NCBI GenBank assembly: GCA_964020975.1
Contig: OZ026618.1
Location: 39,994,446-40,058,445, forward strand
DNA from: Hermodice carunculata
Taxonomy: Eukaryota; Annelida; Polychaeta; Eunicida; Amphinomidae
Length of the DNA: 64,000 bases
Reading direction: 5' to 3'
The position numbers were made by a program, and so were the translations under genes. Below are positions 1 through 12,761 of this stretch, in pieces; position 1 is the first letter of the stretch; every line of letters starts with the position of its first letter. The notes below the pieces were generated by a model. That model saw nothing but the letters and a program-made list of their open reading frames with translations. It was not told the DNA's origin and ran no database searches.

Positions 1-892
1 GGGACCCGTAGGCCTTTATTTATCCAATAATTGCTTTACAAATTGTTGTATAATTTTTGCCAATTTATATGGGTTTGTGCTCCTTTCGAGATGAAACTTG
101 CGGGGAAATTATATTGTGGAAAAACGAAAGAAAATTTATCGATTCGGTTGCTATGCTCTGTATCCTTGAATTTTGACAAAGTTCATTCGGCAGAGGTTTG
201 TCATACGTATTTTCCATGCAAGAAATTGGGGACTGCAATCATAATTCGCATTTTTTACCTCTCCAAAACTGACATCTGCAGATTCACTTTAAACTGGATG
301 GTTATACTTGTACTCTTATGAAACATTACTGATAGGGTTCTTTTGGTTTTATTAACATTTACCTTCAGTGACCTTAAAAGGCGTAGGTGCTTATTAACTT
401 ACGTCTCAGTGTGCTGGAAAATCCTAGCGCCCTAATTACTATTAAACACTAACTGGAAAGTAAATATGGAGATTTTTTTTCTTGTAGTCAATTTTGACAC
501 TGACATTGGAAGACAAATCAGATATATTGCTTTGTACATCGATAAGTCCTGCCATTTGTCACTGAAAGGATGACGCCGAGATTGCACGAGATTGTAAGTT
601 GATTTCTTTATTTACGTACGTTTGTCACAAGGAGAAACAGTGACATTCCATTAAAATAAATCACAGTCCTGTGCGCTAACATTTAAAACGTAATCAATCC
701 AGGAAACCTCCTTGTTTGACCTGTCCATAGGGTACACTTCCACCGCGTCACATCATAACTTGTGGCATGCTCTTGCCAAAAAAATGGATAAAACGGAAAG
801 CACGCAAAGCTTTGAAAATCAAAGATGTCGCCGCACTGCCTGGATAGCAAAATTTCTAATTGGGAAAAAGAAATTGGAAAAAAAATGAGGGA
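1..892. other. AT-rich sequence without recognisable gene
   Basis: Only short open frames are present, and none has a family motif, Kozak context or splice pattern that I trust. No repeat unit shared with the rest of the window was noticed. Confidence 0.5.
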
Positions 893-1431
893 TATGTTGT
901 ATCCCTACTTAGTTTACACCTTTGTTCCATTCCCCTGGCATATTTTTATCTAGTTTCAGCAGAATCTGCAGGACCACTTCACAGATGTCAAATATGGCAC
1001 ACCCCCCCCCCCCAAAAAAAAAAACAAACAAACAAACAAACAAACAAAAAAAGACAATGAACAAAAAAACAACCAAAACAAACAAACAAACAAACAAAAA
1101 GACTCCCCTCCAAAAAACCCTCCCAAAACAAATATGTAATATCACTACTTAGTTTCCACATTTGACCCATTCACTTGGCATATTTCTATCAAGTTTCAGC
1201 AGAATCTGCAGGACCATTTCACAGAGGTCGAAAATAGCAAAGGAAAAAAAACCGTCTCAAACAACTCATAAAAAAGAAAAAAAAAAAAAAGAAAGACACA
1301 CAACTGTAAAAACAAAAAGTAAGGTCCATGAGTCCCGAGAGGTGTCCCCCTGCATCTTTGAACGACTTTGCCAATTAGTGTCCTTGACGAAGATTTGTTA
1401 AAGATTTTGCCCCCCCCCCCCCCCCCAAACA
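893..1431 (+). repeat. two-unit degenerate tandem repeat with poly-C and poly-A tracts
   Basis: Two units about 237 bp apart start at 893 and 1130. Each runs through 'ctacttagttt', 'ggcatattt', 'agtttcagcagaatctgcag' and 'ttcacaga-gtc', then enters a C-run and A/C-rich tract. The core resembles the satellite at 2284-4575, where 'accaagtttgaagtaaatctgg' precedes 'gagaagaagtcgaaaat'. I therefore take these as outlying, more diverged members of the same family. The open frames across the A/C tracts are composition artefacts. Confidence 0.7.
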
Positions 1432-1949
1432 AAAAAATAACATAATAAGTTCTTAACTAAATGATAGAGTGTTCATTAAACATTCAAAACGCATACATTC
1501 GGAAGCACTGGAAGACGGAGGAAAAAGAAAAACAATTTCGCAAAATGATTGAGCATCAGAAATTAAAGAAATAAGATCGAAACGCTAACTGAGATTAATA
1601 ATTATAAATACACGGAAAGCATGTTGACTTGCCCCAAAGGCAAGAGGCGGGAAGCGCTGGGGAGGATTGCAAAATACATTCCTAGATTAAAACAAAATGG
1701 AATTAATAACAAAAGCAACTTTTCTGCAAAGCAGTTCCTAATTTAACCAGAAATATATTGCTAAAGCATTCTTTCTATTAAAAGAAATTATACGTCTCAA
1801 ATTAACGAAAAAGCTGACTCAATGTGGAAAAGTTTTAAATGAAATATCCCGTGATAAGCCAATAAAGGGGGAAAAAACCAATAAAAGTATCATATAGCTG
1901 ACGACATTACCTGCTTTTGGCCGATACTAAAACAAGTGGGCTGTGTGAA
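1432..1949. other. AT-rich sequence without recognisable gene
   Basis: Nothing supported was found here: no long open frame and no repeat unit beyond scattered A-runs. Confidence 0.5.
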
Positions 1950-2283
1950 CAGCCCATGCTCAGCTGATCTTGGCATTCATCACACTTGCCGCTATATGAG
2001 CTTGGGGAAGGATAAAGGTCACCTATGTTCTGAGTAAGTCTGACTTTTATAGAAGAACACTAGCATGTGCAACATCAAGGTTCAAGTAGATCTCAAGTTA
2101 TAATGAAAAGTAACATCCATGTATGTTGCACTGTGACCCCAGAAACGATGTCAAGGTCATTCATGTACTGTCTAAGCATGACCTTCATACAGAAACACCG
2201 TCATGTGAGCATCACGGTACTAACTCAAAACAGATCTCAAGTTATCAAGTAAACAGTAAATTTCGTGTCAGTTGCCCTGTTAA
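1950..2283 (+). repeat. dispersed repeat, head of the left satellite array
   Basis: The text around 2040-2250 ('gcaacatcaaggttcaagt', 'cgatgtcaaggtcattcatg', 'atgtgagcatcacgg', 'agttatcaagt') has a clear relative at 63,560-63,835 in the same orientation. It runs straight into the satellite units that start at 2284, so it is probably the leading part of the same repeat family. Protein-coding potential is not evident. Confidence 0.65.
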
Positions 2284-4575
2284 TTAGCATTAGAATGCCT
2301 ATTGACTTACATAGTAATCACTAGGAAAGCTGCATTGACCGATAAGTACCCGAATTGAAAATCCTGAAAAATCAGGAATCCAAAGCACTGCCACCTAGTA
2401 AACAACTTTGCTTGACCCTTCCACAAAAACATATCCATCACATTTCAGCTAAATCTGAGTGACAGTTCTGAGAACAAGTGAAAAATATCAAAATCATAAA
2501 AAAAAAATCCTAAAAACTGCAGCGCCACCTGGTGAACAATGGGAACTAGGTGCCCCTGGGAGTGTCTATGTACGATATCAAAGCAATTGGGTGAGCGGTT
2601 TCAGAAAAGAAGAGTTTTTAAGGTTTGCCATCAAAAAAAAAAAAAAAAAAAAAAAATGAAAAAAAAAAATGAAAAAAAAAACCCACCAAAATTAAAAGAG
2701 CATAACCATTCGAACAAACTTGGTAGAGATCCACCCAAGGCACATCCTCACCAAGTTGAAGTAAATCTGGCCAAAATATTTAAGTTATAACCATCACAAG
2801 AAATTCCCATGTTAAACTTTCCTATTGAAGCTTTTGCAGATTAAAAAAAATCATAAATAAAATCCAAAATTGATTGGAACAGGACCATTGGAACAAACCT
2901 TGTAGACACCCACCCAAGATACATCCTTACCAAGTTTGAAGTAAATCTGGATGACGGTTTCGGAGAAGAAGTCGAAAATGTAAATGAGCATTAGAATGCC
3001 CATTGACTTACATGGTAATCAATAGGAAAGGTGCATTTACCGAAAAGTAGCCGAATTGAAAAAAAAAAAAAAATCGTTAAACATCAGGAATCCGCAGTAT
3101 TCCCACATAGAGAACGACATTGTGTGACCCTCCCACAAGAAACATATCCACCACGTTTAAGCTTAATCTGAGTGACGGTTCTGGCGAAGAAGTCGAGAAA
3201 AGCTTTAACAGAAAAACAAAACAAAAAACCAAAAAACCAAAAAAAACCCCAAAATCATAAAAAAATGAAAAAAAATGCTGGTAATAAAATTCAGAACAAA
3301 GATTCCCTGTGTGTCTTCCTGTGTGATATCAAAGCAGTTGGGTAAGTAGTTCTGGAGAAGATGATTTTTTTAAGGATTGTCAAAAAAAAAAAAAAAAAAA
3401 AAAAATTCTCTGCACCATAACCATTTTAATGAACGTGGTAGAAACTTACCCAAGGTACATTGCCACCAAGTTTGAAGTTAATCTGGATGACGGTTTTGGA
3501 GAAGAAGTCACAGATGTGAATTAGCATTAAAATGTCCATTGACGTCCATAGTAATCAACAGGAAAGCTGCATTGGCCGATAAGTACCTGAATTGAAAAAA
3601 ATCAGGAATCTGCAGCATTCCAACATAGTGAACAACTTTGTTTGACCCTTCTACAAAGAACATATCCACCATTTTTCAGCTTAATCTAAGTGACGGCTCT
3701 GAAGAAGAAGTCGAAAATAGCTATAACACACAAAAAATTCTTTAAAAAAAAGGAAAAAATGCAGCGCCACCTGGTAAACAAAATTAACAACATGGAGTCC
3801 CTGGGTGTCTTTCTGTGTGATATCAAAGCAATTGGGTGAACGGTTTTGGAGAAAAATATTTTTTTTATTATTTGTCCCCCCAAAACGAACCAAAAAAATC
3901 ATTAGAAAATAAAAAAAAAATCACTGGAGCATGACCACTTGAATAAACTTGGTAGAAACCCATCCGAGGTACATCCCCACCTAGTTTGAAGCTAATCTTG
4001 AAGATGGTTGTGGAGAAGAAGTTGAAAGTGCGAATTAGCATTAGAATGTCCATTGACTTCCATAGTAATCAATCGGAAAGCTGCATTGACCGATAAGTAC
4101 CCAAATCGAAAAAAAAAAAAAAATCGTTAAAAATCAGGAATCCACAGCATTCCCACACAGTGAACAACTTTGACCCTTCTAAAAGGAACATATCCACCAT
4201 GTTTTAGCTAAATCTGGGGGACGGTTCTGGAGAAGATGTCGAAAATAGCTATAACACAGCAAAATTCATAAAAAAAAAATTAGAAAAAAATGCAGCGCCG
4301 CTTGGTGAACAAATAAAGAACTAAGAGTATCAGGAAGTGTTCCTGTTGGATATCAAAGCAATTGAGTGAGCTGTTTCAGAGAAGATTTTTTAAGATTTCT
4401 TAAAAAGAACAAAGTAATTCATTACAAAATCCAAAAATCACTGGACCGTGACCATTTGACCCAACTTGGTAGACATTCACGCAAAGCACATCACCACCAA
4501 GTTTGAAATGGATCTGGCTGACGGTTTTGGAGAAGGAGTTGAAAATGTAAATGGTTGATGGACGACAGACGTCTT
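2284..4575 (+). repeat. satellite-like tandem array, four units of about 515-700 bp
   Basis: Units start at 2284, 2984, 3520 and 4034, each with 'attagcattagaatg' (or close to it) followed by 'gtaatcaa-aggaaagctgc'. The last three spacings are 536, 514 and about 540 bp. The first unit is 700 bp because its 'acttggtagag-cccaccc' block is present twice, near 2700 and 2885. Each unit contains 'gcagcgccacctggt', an A-run of variable length, 'atatcaaagcaattgggtgag' and 'aagtttgaagtaaatctgg', and ends near 'gagaagaagtcgaaaat'. The array closes at 4555-4575 with 'gatggacgacagacg', a terminal motif also seen near 62,880. Unit-to-unit divergence is moderate, so the array is not young. Confidence 0.8.
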
Positions 4576-4869
4576 CTTTGAAACTTAAAAGCTTGATACA
4601 CTATTCCACCATACCGACAATGGTATAAACTGGTAAATAGTTATACAATTTTTAACACCATAAAGTTGACTAGAGGTATAATGAAGTAAAGTGTACTAAG
4701 GTAGTAGCTGAAAGCCACCTCTTCCATTGTACTGGATGAAGATAAAAAAGAAAGAAATCCTGCAAAAAGTGAGTATGATCATGGTTTTCGGACCTATGCC
4801 GGACTAAAGAAAATTCTCCAGGTGGGTTAAGTATACTTTACCCCTGGTACTTTCCCTCTTACCACTCTA
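4576..4869. other. spacer between satellite array and Penelope-like relic
   Basis: AT-rich, no open frame of note. It may hold the 3' untranslated part of the element that lies on the minus strand to its right. Confidence 0.4.
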
Positions 4870-6050
4870 AACACTTTGAGGACTTTACTTTGTCATTTCA
4901 AACTCCATCTTGACTCAATTTGACTAATGTGCTTGAGTTAGTGTTGTATTTGTTAGGTATTTGGTCACATCTCTGGAAATATTTCAACAGAGTTTTGTGT
5001 AGTTGTTGTTTGAACCTTTGTGTTGTAATTTATGCAACAAAGCTCTAACCCTATTGACAAAGCCGCTAAAACGTGTGGCGTTTCTAGCAATACATATGAC
5101 TTGTCCGATACAAACTCCATATGCTTCTTTGTCTGGAATGTTTCCTGTCAGGTCAGGGTAGGATATAATATCAAATTTGAACTGGTAACCCTTGTCAAAT
5201 ATTTTTGTGACATAGTGGTTGCTCTTTATTTCTATATCCAGATCAAGGAAAGTAGCTTTTGTATCACTTTCATTTTCCAGATTTAATATTAGTTCTTTGA
5301 GACATGTGTTTGTCTAATTTCACTTTATTTCATCTCCATTGTTTAAAGCACACAGGTCATCTATAAATCTTCTTGTGTGAGAATATGATCTTCTTGCAGC
5401 TGTAAAGTTTGTTTTTGCCAATTCCTCCATTCATTTTGATTCATAAAAATGTAAATAATTTGGATTCATAAAAATGTAAATTAAGGGTGGGAATATATGG
5501 GGCTGGATATGTTCCCATTGGTATGCCTACTATTTGTTGATAGACTCTGGTTCCAAAGCAAAACTATGCATTGTCGATAATGTATTCTATCATTTGAACA
5601 CACTTTTGCTTTGTGTAAGATATTCCTTTGTTCTTACCATTATCAAATTTAGCCTCAGCACCAGACATTTTAATATACTGACATGTGCTACCTTTGAACG
5701 CTTTATCCAACATTGAAATTAGCACGTTGTTTAAGTCTGTCAAGTTGATCTTTGTATACAATGTTCAGAAATCAAAATTATGAATTGACTTGGCACCATT
5801 CTTATTGTTAATTTTGTCAATGTCTAATAGAATACCACTTGGGCTATCTGTAGTCCACATTCTATTCACTCCCGTGTACATTTTCACTTTTTTTGCAGTG
5901 GTTGGTATGTGAATTTTTGACAAGTTTGAGGACTTCAGCTGGTATACATAGATAGTTGTATTGGAGTGAGCACTCCTGGAAACTAAAGGCAAAACATGTA
6001 TATTACTGCAGTGATTTGTACAGATGGAAAGGGACATTTTGAATCAATCT
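4870..6050 (-). mobile_element. Penelope-like element relic (reverse transcriptase)
   Basis: Read on the minus strand, the translation follows the Penelope-like RT order. A segment with 'TGVNRMWTTDSPSGILLDID' (near 5850) leads to 'HNFDF' and 'TLYTKI' (5740-5790). Then come 'GISYTKQKC' (5600), 'FGTRVYQQIVGIPMGT' (5508-5553), 'RRFIDDL' (5355-5380), 'FLDLDIEIKS' (5235-5270) and 'YQFKFDIISYPDLTGNIPD' with 'YGVCIGQVI' (5100-5190). Family knowledge: GIPMGT followed by a (Y/F)IDDL box and a YGV.I.Q block is the Penelope-like pattern, distinct from LINE RTs. The element is an old, broken fossil with several breaks. No GIY-YIG endonuclease or terminal repeats were recognised. About 1.2 kb of RT core survives. 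Confidence 0.75.
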
Positions 6051-7600
6051 GATTGGATGTACTGCTTCACATCTTCGTTTCGCCAATGTGCCAATTATTT
6101 TTATTTCCAGTACATCTAAGATAATTCGAACATTGGATGCCCTTTTTTCGTGTTGTTAGGGTTGAAAAGGATTCAAATGTGTTTTTCATGTGAAACTGGG
6201 AAGGCAAGGGAACTCTTTATCATCCCTCAACACTGTCTGGTATTTAAAGACTATTGTAAATCACATGTCTTTTTTTTTGTCTGTGCACGGTGGGGTTTAG
6301 GACTATTTCCCCTGTTTCTGTGGCTGGATGAGTGAATTTCTGATGGCCACACATGGACAAAACTACTTATTCATGTGTAATGACACCCCCTTTTTTATTC
6401 TTGTTTTATTAACAGACAAAGCATAATCCATTTTGTAATTTTTACAATTACAAAAACAAAAAAAAAAACAAAAAAACAAAAAACAACAAAATAGTACATG
6501 CAGACTATATGTTGAATTGCAAGTAAAAGTAGGCAACACCACAAAACGAAAGCTTGTGGATGTTTTCTCGCAAGTCCCAAGTTTAAAAGTCATAAATATC
6601 TAAATAAAGATTTACTGTTGCCTTTTTTATATATAAATGCTTCCAGAGCAATCAAAATCAAAGCAAAATGTCATGACAAAATATGTTGTTTGTGCAACAT
6701 GTTGGATCTTGAGGTTTACGTCAAGTCAAAAATGCATTAATGACAAAAAATCTCGTCACCAAATGGCTTGATGAGTGTGGTGCGCTTGAGAAAACAAAAA
6801 ACAAAATATAAACATTATATAAAGCGTCATTCTTTGTTGACCAATGCCCCTAGTGTCGTGTTCACTGATGGCAATCTGCGTAAGGTTAGATTATACCGTC
6901 CATACTATTTCCCCATGTGATCACGCACACCTGGGATTCCACCTGGGCTAAAGTCATTGTAAACTTTTACTGACACTTGTTTTTTTTTTAATTGTAATTG
7001 ACTGTGAACACCGGAAATTCCCACGACCTTGAGCTCGATACCCTCAACAGCAAACGTGGCAGTCTACAGTGGCTGATGTATCAGGTTCCCTTTGGCTCAA
7101 ATGCCTTGAGTTTTGATGATTATATGAACAGGAAGTTACACGTGTTGGATTTCGTGGCATAAATTGTTCAGTTTCTATAAAATGTTAACAGAAACTGCGT
7201 ATCAAATGTTCGTGACATGTAGTTTATATATGTATAGCAACGATATTTATTGTGTGTGTTAAACTTACCTAACCTTAACCTAACAACTCTTAAATCATAT
7301 GAAACATGAATACAATCGACATGTTCTTTGCACAAATAGAAAAGTAATTGTCGATGCGCAATGCTGTTTCCCAAATGCATACAGGTGCCGCCACAGTGTA
7401 TGTGTGTTTGGTACGTTTTTACACCCTTAAGGTACTAATGTGTAAAAATCGTAAATAAATAGTAGTGTAGGCTCCTTTTTTTGTCAACGCAACTTTCATC
7501 TTGCGTAGTGAAGTAGCACTTCTTTCTCTTCAGGTTTTAATAGCAATGACGAAACCAACGAATTTTTATGCTTGACTCATCAAATTCACATGTTGCATCC

Positions 7601-7602
<2 letters not shown>
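6051..7602. other. AT-rich non-coding stretch
   Basis: No gene is supported. An A/C-rich low-complexity tract lies at about 6447-6490. The remaining short open frames lack motifs and are not reported. Confidence 0.5.

Positions 7603-7677
<75 letters not shown>
7603..7677. repeat. (TA)n microsatellite
   Basis: Uninterrupted TA dinucleotide run of about 74 bp. Confidence 0.95.
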
Positions 7678-7680
<3 letters not shown>

Positions 7681-9584
7681 AAGGTCCTATGTGCTTGAAA
7701 ATATTACTCCTCGTTGTGTTGAGTGAAAAACAATAAACAGGTTAAGAAGATCTAATTTATAGGAGTATTGTATACTGGCTAATCATCCAAGGTTGATGAC
7801 TGTCAGCTGCGCTCTCCGAGGGTCCACATCCCTATGTACGCCAAATTAACCTATCTCTGGTATAATCCCCAAATTCTTGATATTTTGTTAAACTTACAGT
7901 GTAATAAAACAATTAAAAAAGTAAAATCTACAGGTAAGATGGCCGTATCAGGAGATGTTCGATTCTGCACTGGAAAATATATTGGTCTCTACGAAATTCC
8001 TGCCTGAACATTTCTTAAAAAGACAACTTATGAAACAGGACAGGGTAATTAAATATGCGCCCCTACGTTGTCTATTTTTCATGTATACAAACAGATGCTA
8101 CGGGGGGGGGGGGGGGGGCACATGCCAGGCGTATAAAATTAAATTGCAATACAATATCAACTCATATGAATAAATTGTCAAGCAAAGGTATCAATTTCTG
8201 CGTAAAAATACCAAACAATTATCAACAAACATGCTTGAGGCAAAGATGTTTCAGGCATAAAATTAGTTCACACAGAGGAAGATAAAACTTAACTCCACTG
8301 TGATGCACGCCCAAAGAGCAAGAGAAAACATTCCCAAAGGAACACAATTCCCCCCCCCCCCAGCACCAGGCAGAAGATGTGTAATGTTCCCAAGTGTGCA
8401 GGCGCCAACCAGGTATTCATCGCTCCATGTCACCATAAGTGGTCCGCTTAATAGGCGTCAATCATGGTGATGACCAATAATAACAGTGTGTGATAATCCA
8501 GGACTGCAACACAACATCATTGATGCAAATCAGGCTGGTACAGGAATGGGGGAACATTTCTCAAAAGTCATTCAAAACAGAAAACAAACAAAAAACAAAA
8601 CAAAAAAAAAAAAACAAAAACAAAAAAAAAAAAAAAAAAACAAAAACAAACAAAAACAACAACAACAAAAAAAAAAAAAATAAATAAATAAATAAATAAA
8701 CCTGATATTCAGCATGAAGAAACAATGCCAGCCGTCATCAGTGTGTCTGGAGCGAAAACAGGCCATTGAATGTACAGGCTTGCTCTGAGAGACACAAATT
8801 GACGAAAGCTCACTGTGATGTGCGAGTTATGATACAGTGATACTTCATGTTAAGCACTGTTGTTTTCAGCTCAATTCGATTGTGAAGCCTTGTTTACATT
8901 TAAATGTGCCCAGTCAGTAAATGGGAACGGTTATTAATTTTTCCCCTTTTTCTGGTAGGAAAATCATTAAAGATAACATTGTGTTACCTACTTAAAACAT
9001 ACTCAGATATACGCTGACATATCAATATTCCTTCCATATTTACAGCAGTACAGTTAGCGTGTACCACTCGACAGTTTTCATTAGATTTGCGATGTATTTT
9101 GAACTGCACACAAGTTAATATCTCGATTATCTTGGAGAATGGTCACAACAGAGAAGCAAATTAGGGTGTCAGATCGGTTAGAGCTGAACGGTCATGAAAG
9201 TGCACTCAATCATCCACTTCGAAGGTGCATTTTCTGTCCTCTCATCATGGTAATGCTTGTTCTAGTCTCAAGCCTATGGTGGGGATCAGTGCCATAAATA
9301 TGCCATTCCTATTGCATGTCATTAAATATACAGTATATACTAAATTCACTATTTATCATGCGAAGTTGCCTCTCATTTGGTGGGCACTCTCGTCAAGCAT
9401 CGCTACGTTCCATCCCAGTTTGATCACCCGGGTCTGTAACGTCACGGCAGGGAGCTTCTACACCAGTTCCAATTGTAAACCTTGACTTACAGCAGTAAAT
9501 GTCAGTGTGCTCATGGCTTACTAGATTAAAATGGGGATGCAAATGGTAAACTGTTCCCGCTTGTCCAGTTTGCACTGATCCACC
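7678..9584. other. non-coding stretch with homopolymer tracts
   Basis: Contains a G-run near 8102-8119, a C-run near 8350 and a long A/C-rich tract at about 8576-8700 ending in (AAAT)n. These low-complexity tracts create spurious open frames on both strands. No gene is supported. Confidence 0.55.
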
Positions 9585-9800
9585 ATGGTGAACCAAGATT
9601 GCAAGGAGGCATGGGCTATGACAAAGCCAATCTTTACTGGTGCAACTGTGGCTGAGTGTTTGCCCAGCACTGATTATGATATAGCTGCTACGGAAGGAAA
9701 AGAAAAACCACCCTTGTTCCCGATAATTTTTGTTATTACAATTCTGTGTTTTATTGGCACGTCACATCTGGTGCAACTCCACAAAGTGACAGCACAGCAG
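9585..9800 (+). pseudogene. candidate exon of unrecognised coding repeat, with membrane-like segment
   Basis: An ATG in a strong Kozak context (ccaccATGg) opens 72 codons that end exactly at a textbook donor, CAG|GTAAGT, at 9801. The frame stays open beyond it to 9989. Residues 14-35 include 'PIFTGATVAECLPSTD'. Residues about 43-62 form a hydrophobic stretch ('PLFPIIFVITILCFIG') that could be a membrane helix. I do not recognise a family. The block around 'ggctatgacaaagc' to 'gctgctacggaagg' has a diverged relative on the minus strand at about 14,665-14,780. The sequence is therefore a dispersed coding repeat, probably part of a transposon, rather than a unique host gene. No confident second exon was found. 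An open stretch at 10,445-10,660 ending near a possible donor is the best candidate. Confidence 0.35.
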
Positions 9801-9989
9801 GTAAGTCTACGGGGTTTTAGAATAGCGTTTCCCACAAATGTAAACCCTTTTGATGATCAGAAGACAGAACTTGGATTACTGACTTTGTCTTTTATATCTA
9901 AAGAAAAATTGAAGACTTTTTTTTCGAAACAGTTCATGCAGATCGAACAAAGATCTAACGTCCCTGTTTGTCACGTATTTATCAGCTGA

Positions 9990-11040
9990 GAGGTGCAATC
10001 TCCCTCAGGGCAAAGGTATCAAATCACAATCCTCTTTTATTTTTGAACTTGAAAGGCCTCTGACCTTAGCTTTACGCTAGTGACACTATAGACCAAAGCA
10101 AGTTAGGAGTTTAAAACTCCCCATATTACTACTCATAAATGATGAGTGAAGTGATAAGCGACATTCAATTCTGAAGAAAGCGCAATCAATGAAAACTACA
10201 CATATTTCTTTAAAAGTATTTATTGTATACATGGCATAGGAATATGCAGAAGGACACTCCTCAGAGAGTAATAGCAAATATATGAATAAGCTTCTGTTGT
10301 CAGCGCTTGCTGATATAAAAAGGTATCTCCACAGATTGCCAGCTCTAAGTTGGAAAAATGATCCCACAGAGTGGCCAAGTTAGGAAAACCCTGGAATGTA
10401 TAATTATTTCATTAATACTCCAGGTGTGAATACAATGGGGGCCATGGAAAAACCAAGGCCTGGTAGCCACAAATCAGTTGGTGTCTGGCTTGGTGCAGAC
10501 AGTATTCCACTGCATAGCAAGCCCATCAACTATTGTGCTACAAGCTGGTGTGGCCCCATCTCAAAGGTTTTATGAAAAGTGCCACAATCCATGGGAATGC
10601 CTCAATATATATGACAGTACAGTTGTTACCGCAACTGCACGTACATGGCAGAGTAAGAATATTTTAATATCTATAATATCAAGGCTCCACAAAATTAATT
10701 TCCTGTTTCTCATATTTTCGACCAAATATATTGGGTGGGTGGGAGGTATTTTCATAATTTTTTTTAGCTCTTAATGGCCTATGGATGTGTTATTTTGCAT
10801 GAAATTATCAAGTAAACCCAACTTCTAATGTGACAAGACTAAGTGAAATTACAATTGTCAGTAACAATTTCGGATGGGTGGTGGGAACCAGACAATTTAT
10901 TTTGATGGGTTTATTGGGTTTGCACTAAAAGACAAGGTGTAAAGTACTCTTTTAATTGAGATTGCAATTCAATTTCAACTGAAAATCCATTGCTAGTTGG
11001 TTTAGTTAAATTATTTATATGCCAACAATTTCTTTACTGG
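9990..11040. other. mostly non-coding; weak exon candidate at 10,445-10,660
   Basis: The stretch 10,445-10,660 stays open in one frame from an 'ag' boundary near 10,426 to a 'gtaaga' donor-like site near 10,661, but it carries no known motif. Elsewhere no feature is supported. Confidence 0.3.
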
Positions 11041-11240
11041 CGAACAAAAAAAAAAAAAAAAAAAAAAACAAAAACAAAAACAAAAAACAAAAAAACCAAA
11101 AAAAAAAACCACCCCCCCCAAAAAAAAACAAAAAAACAAAAAACAAAAAACAAAAAACAAAAGCAAAAAAAAAAAAAAAAAAATAAAATAAATAAATAAA
11201 TAAAGAAAAATTTAAAAAAAATAAAATAAAATAAACATTT
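11041..11240. repeat. A/C-rich low-complexity tract
   Basis: About 200 bp of A-runs broken by single C, then (AAAT)n. Similar tracts occur at 8576-8700 and, as T/G on this strand, at 18,534-18,700 and 47,630-47,845. They may be decayed element tails. Confidence 0.8.
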
Positions 11241-11787
11241 GTAATACCATGACGTAGAAAGAATTTTGAGTTACACGTAAGATAATGTACATGTATGGGC
11301 CTTTGGTAGCAGCGCTGTCAGAGAACTTGACATTTTAAATACAGTAACATTTTTTTTTCTCTCAAGCTCACATGTTTAATATCTTATGCACAAACGCAGG
11401 TCATTGCATGTGAAAAGAGTAACATAAAACTCCAAGGTTTTCTGTAATATTTAGATTCATTTCTTTTCAGCTTAGGAAAAGCTTGCAGCCATGTTGCAGC
11501 TGTACATTTTAAAATTGAAGCTGCTGTGAGGTTTGCAAACACAACTCGTACCCAGACGCCATGTAAATGGAACACTGATTTTGTGAAAAACAAATAATTT
11601 CTGAAGATAACTCAAAATTCTACCAGAAAGAAACTATTTGCTGGTTACCCAAAGCTACCAAGAAAAAGCGTGTGAACCCCTACCTTTTACTCTTAAACAA
11701 AAAGGCAAATTTCCCGCAAAACCTGAAGGTTGCATACCAATACTGCGTTGGTGTCTGCATATTCAAAGATCATTGTCATGAACAGAT
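11241..11787. other. no supported gene
   Basis: A minus-strand frame at 11,384-11,593 is open for 69 codons but has no motif. It could be the downstream end of the decayed gene to its right; I cannot show this. Confidence 0.35.
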
Positions 11788-12761
11788 TCAGTACCTTGAT
11801 GAACAAACGAAAAAAGCGGTAAAGTTCTCTCGTGTGCTTTGATCAAAGTGTTGCATGCATAACAGGGTCCGTAGCTCATGATGTATTACATACTGATATG
11901 ATCTCAACTGCACCTTCATTGATGAAAAAATATGCAGCATAAGCCCAGAGCCAATCAGGGTTGAACTACCTAGAATGTCGAGTTGCCACCAAAATGATTC
12001 TCTCATATACCCTAATGACACACCTACTTGTCTAGCAAGAAATTCAAATGGTAAGTCTGAGCACCGTTCCACAAGTGTCCAATACAATGGGCTATCAAAT
12101 GTAGCATTTCCGTTTTTCGTATTGATGTTAGCTGTCCCAAAGCTACAGACTTGGTTTAAATTTTTTCCATGAGAGTCCTGTGTAGAATTGCACAAGTCAT
12201 TATTCCCCCTGCAGTGTTGACTGGGATTTGCCACACTTTTAATGACATTTCAAAATTTCTTACGTTTCTGTTCAAGTTCTTTTTCCCCTCGCTCAAATTG
12301 TCAATTTCTTCATGAAATAATTGTATTTCATATTTGGTCAAAATAATTTGAAAATCTACAAGCAGGGTTGAGTTATGCTGCACAGGGGATGAACATATAA
12401 GCCTTGGCTGGTGCTGTTGAGTGGTTGACGTTACTGGATTCACTGGGACTGGCAATAGCATGTTGCCTATCATTCTCTGTGCTGGTGGTTTGGAAGGCTG
12501 TACAATGCTGTCGTTTGAGACATGTGCCAGTGTATCACATTCAGGGACGCTTGTGTCTGCAGATCCATTAAGTAATGTCTCTGTCACTCATTCTAGTGGC
12601 TGCCTTTTCTTCTTGGTGCTCACAGCATTGAAGGCTTTCTTCTCTTTCAGTGGCATTTTGATGTATCTGTACTTTCTTGGCTGCTTGTCTCTGCTTTCTG
12701 TACTTGTGTATTTGAAGATACTGGGGACAAAGTCTGGGTACTATGGGTCCCTGCAATTAAA
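11788..12761 (-). pseudogene. decayed unrecognised gene, probably transposon-derived
   Basis: Leftward, a good 3' splice site (ttttaattgcag) sits at 12,762-12,773. It is followed by a Lys/Gln-rich basic stretch, a Ser/Thr/Pro-rich segment ('PVPVNPVTSTTQQHQP', near 12,420-12,470) and a charged region ('KYEIQLFHEEIDNLSEGKK', near 12,270-12,330). A second open frame of 148 codons (12,234-11,788) overlaps in another frame. Two or more frame changes are needed to link them, so it is broken. The order acceptor, basic, linker, coiled coil resembles the front of THAP-type transposases, but no Cys/His finger or catalytic motif is visible, so the family stays open. Confidence 0.3.
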
